The notes under the pieces: model-generated
What the model saw: only the letters and a program-made list of their open reading frames with translations
What the model was told of the DNA's origin: nothing
The model's database searches: none
Shown: piece after piece, positions 4,702 to 6,924 of the stretch
Layout of the letters: each line of letters starts with the position of its first letter
Position numbering within the stretch: the first letter of the stretch is position 1
Position numbers and translations under genes: made by a program
Source of the DNA: Cocleimonas sp.
GTDB taxonomy: Bacteria > Pseudomonadota > Gammaproteobacteria > Thiotrichales > Thiotrichaceae
Direction: 5' to 3'
Assembly: GCA_023146675.1 (NCBI GenBank)
Contig: JAGLBQ010000232.1
Span: 1 to 6,924 of the forward strand
DNA length: 6,924 nt

Positions 4702-6924
4702 GAAAGAGCTTGAGCCAACACCTTTTCTCACCGATTGCTGTTCTTCAGGTAATCCTATTGAGTTTGTTGATTGTGTTTGCTCTGGTACTAACTACACCTC
4801 TTGGCCCTGTGCTAATAGAAAAAATAAGCAGCGTTACTCTTGCACCCTTAGAAATAAAAGGTTTTCGCGGCACCTTCTTGACCGACTTAGAAGTGGATAA
4901 CCTAAAGTGGAAAGCTCCCGCTACCACGGTTGAATTAGAGTCCATAAAAATTAGTAGACCTCGCTATAATCTAAATGAAAATCGACTAAATTCTACTGCG
5001 GTTAGTGCTAAGCGATTAGTTATTCGCCTACCAAAGTCAGATGACTCTTCTTCTGAAAAAATCACCGAACTACCTGATTTTGCCTTGCCACTGGATATTC
5101 AAGCCGATGTATTGGCTATTGAGTCCTTTGAGGTCATTCGTGAAAATGATGTAATTTTTCAGATTAAGAATATTGTCCTTACTCCACTTAATATTGAGCA
5201 AGGGAAGCTAAATGCTGAAGAATTTGCGGCGCAGTTAATTATTGTTGGCGCACCACTGGATCTGCAATTGCAAGGTTTTGTAATGAATATGAACCAGCCT
5301 CATGAGATGCAAGGTCATAGCACCGCTGATTTTAAACATCCTCAAATTGGCAAGGTTGATGCAACATTTGAAGTTGCTGGCACACTGGTTAACTATGAAT
5401 TTAAGCTAACAGGTAATCTAGAAAATGAATTTGTCAGTCCACAAGCAATTCAAATAGAAGGTGCTGGAGATTATGATCAAGTTGTATTTTCCCGCATAAA
5501 AACCAATAGTCTTGATGGTAATATTATCGGTAAAGCCGAGGTTAAATGGTCGTCAGAGCTACTCTGGCTGTTTGATGGTGAATTAGAGCAGGTAAAGCTG
5601 GCTAAATACGTGCCTGATTGGCCCGCAGAATTTGATGCGACCTTAAATTATCAGGGTGGTTATAAAAATAATAGCCTCTATGGTGAGCTGAACTTGCAAG
5701 ACCTCAAGGGTTTGCTACAGGGTAAAAAAATCAGTGCGATGGGTAAGGTGCAACATGAAGATCAGCAGCTTACTTTGAGTAATATACAGGCTGATTTAGG
5801 ACAAAATAAAATGAAAGCGAGCGGCTCAGTTAGCCCTCCTTTTGATTTAAGCTGGGATATTAATGCCGACAATTTAAGTCAGTTATTACCTGATGCTTCG
5901 CTGGATTTATCAGGACAATTAACGGCTAAGGGAACGCTAAAGGGCACTTTGGAACAACCCGTATTAAATGCCAACGTCAAAGCTAGAAATTTACGTTATC
6001 AGCAATATAAACTAGGATCAGCGGATCTCATCGCAGAATCTAAACAAGGGGTTTACAGTGTACGCGGTGATCTAGACCAACTTGATGTAGATCAGCAGAA
6101 AATTAGCAATGCCAAACTTGATGCCTCTGGAACGATTGAAAATCATCGTGTTAAATTAGCCTTTACCCACACCGATGCCAAGGTTCAATTAGAGGCACAA
6201 GGTGGCTGGAAAGACCCAGAGTGGAAAGGCTCATTGCAACAACTCCTTCTGGATACGAAGCAGGTTTCTAAATGGAAACTGCAAAATCCAGTGCAGATTA
6301 GCGCCTCGAAAGAGCAACTAAAAACCAGCCAGTTTTGCCTCTCAAACCACTCAGCACATACGTGTTCAACCCTTTACTGGTCAGCAAAAACAGGGGTTGA
6401 TCTACAAGGTGATTTAAAGCAAGCACCGCTAGCGTTACTTAACCCCTTTTTGCCTAATGATATCGTATTAAAAGGCAACGCCAATGGGCGTTATAAAGTA
6501 AAACAGCAAGGTGATAACATTATTGGTGATGTGGCATTGCAGTTGCCTGCGGGCTTGGTTTCTTACGGAAAAGGAAAAAACCAGCAACGTTTGGACTATC
6601 AATCATTGACACTCAAAGCGATTATTGATGGGCAGAAAATTACCGCAAACGGTAAATTATTACTAAAAAATAAAGGCGAATTAAGCGCAGATGCTAATAT
6701 TTCACTGGCAAAAACAGGTAATCATCACCAGATAGATGCCAAAGGAAAGCTTACCCGTATTCCATTAATGATGGCAAGACCTTGGTTGCCGCAAGATATT
6801 AAGCTGAATGGTAGCGCAAATGGCAGCTTTAAACTAAAGCAGAAAAATGGTAAAGCAGTAGGTGATGTCGCATTAGAGTTACCCGCAAGCTCCGTTGTTA
6901 TGGGTAAAGGCAAGCAACAACAGC
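4698..6924 (+). CDS. tamB: TamB, inner-membrane-anchored periplasm-spanning subunit of the translocation and assembly module (5' part, cut by the window edge)
   Basis: TamB is a very long AsmA/VPS13-like beta-rich protein that bridges the inner membrane and the TamA barrel. The frame stays open from the ATG at 4698 to the window end, giving 742 complete codons; the conserved C-terminal DUF490 domain that contacts TamA is outside. A basic start, MRKS, is followed by a membrane anchor at about 10-33 and the family's TPLG turn. Next come LAPLEIKGFRGTFLTDLEVDNLKW-type residues (48-71), the standard TamB opening, then long stretches of alternating beta-strand pattern such as GQLTAKGTLKGTLEQPV (around 410-426). 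A cysteine pair, C547 and C556, precedes a YW and the PLALLNPFLP motif (577-586). Residues 585-630 and 697-742 are related copies. The start overlaps the tamA stop as ATGA with only a weak Shine-Dalgarno, so coupled translation from a tamA-tamB message is inferred. Confidence 0.94.
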   Translation, partial: MRKSLSQHLFSPIAVLQVILLSLLIVFALVLTTPLGPVLIEKISSVTLAPLEIKGFRGTFLTDLEVDNLKWKAPATTVELESIKISRPRYNLNENRLNSTAVSAKRLVIRLPKSDDSSSEKITELPDFALPLDIQADVLAIESFEVIRENDVIFQIKNIVLTPLNIEQGKLNAEEFAAQLIIVGAPLDLQLQGFVMNMNQPHEMQGHSTADFKHPQIGKVDATFEVAGTLVNYEFKLTGNLENEFVSPQAIQIEGAGDYDQVVFSRIKTNSLDGNIIGKAEVKWSSELLWLFDGELEQVKLAKYVPDWPAEFDATLNYQGGYKNNSLYGELNLQDLKGLLQGKKISAMGKVQHEDQQLTLSNIQADLGQNKMKASGSVSPPFDLSWDINADNLSQLLPDASLDLSGQLTAKGTLKGTLEQPVLNANVKARNLRYQQYKLGSADLIAESKQGVYSVRGDLDQLDVDQQKISNAKLDASGTIENHRVKLAFTHTDAKVQLEAQGGWKDPEWKGSLQQLLLDTKQVSKWKLQNPVQISASKEQLKTSQFCLSNHSAHTCSTLYWSAKTGVDLQGDLKQAPLALLNPFLPNDIVLKGNANGRYKVKQQGDNIIGDVALQLPAGLVSYGKGKNQQRLDYQSLTLKAIIDGQKITANGKLLLKNKGELSADANISLAKTGNHHQIDAKGKLTRIPLMMARPWLPQDIKLNGSANGSFKLKQKNGKAVGDVALELPASSVVMGKGKQQQ
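6450..6924 (+). repeat. tandem 112-residue (336-base) repeat inside tamB
   Basis: Residues 585-630 (bases 6450-6587) and 697-742 (6786-6923) align without gaps, with 27 of 46 residues identical by hand count. Both copies carry LP-DI-L-G-ANG near the start, GDVAL-LPA in the middle and GKGK-QQ near the end. The similarity extends upstream (APLALLNPF against IPLMMARPW). The bases have diverged, mostly at third positions, so the duplication is not recent. The second copy is cut by the window edge, and more copies may follow. Confidence 0.75.

Noticed and set aside
4745..4945. Minus-strand 66-codon frame
   Set aside because: It is antisense to the TamB membrane anchor and opening domain, which match the family closely.
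6725..6913. Minus-strand 62-codon frame near the right edge
   Set aside because: It is antisense to the TamB repeat copy and has no independent support.
1..6924. Search for CRISPR arrays, insertion sequences, tRNA or rRNA genes, toxin-antitoxin or defence genes
   Set aside because: No spaced direct repeats, transposase motifs, cloverleaf sequences or defence domains were found. Every sizeable gene is an ordinary riboflavin or TAM gene.

Overview
The window is an ordinary chromosomal segment from a gammaproteobacterium. The base composition is moderately AT-rich (GC looks like the low forties by eye). The predicted proteins read like their Escherichia coli and other gammaproteobacterial counterparts: RibD, RibE, a RibB-type domain, TamA and TamB. 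Genus or species cannot be fixed from the sequence. A single REP-like palindrome with a GTAG head, a type spread by RAYT transposases in many gammaproteobacteria, fits this assignment.

Left half (1-2235, all on the minus strand, so read right to left): a riboflavin operon. ribD (2235 to 1108) makes the pyrimidine branch intermediate. Four bases after its stop comes ribE (1103 to 438), the riboflavin synthase alpha chain. After a 90-base gap holding the REP-like element comes the beginning of ribB or ribBA (347 to beyond base 1), which makes the four-carbon precursor. No FMN riboswitch is visible upstream of ribD or in the gap.

Middle (2236-2823): a 588-base, strikingly AT-rich divergent intergenic region. 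It holds a candidate ribD promoter, small palindromes, several weak candidate -10 boxes facing right, and two small open frames that I do not accept as genes.

Right half (2824-6924, plus strand): tamA, an Omp85-family outer-membrane barrel with three POTRA domains, overlaps by ATGA with tamB, which runs off the window after 742 codons. TamA sits in the outer membrane. TamB is anchored in the inner membrane and spans the periplasm as a long beta-rich groove; together they form the translocation and assembly module, implicated in outer-membrane protein assembly and phospholipid transport. The visible part of TamB contains a 112-residue tandem repeat.

I see no mobile element, CRISPR array, defence system, RNA gene or clearly new system. 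The points most worth checking are the TamB internal duplication, the long AT-rich tamA leader with a tiny ORF overlapping a possible tamA start, and the REP-like element inside the riboflavin operon.
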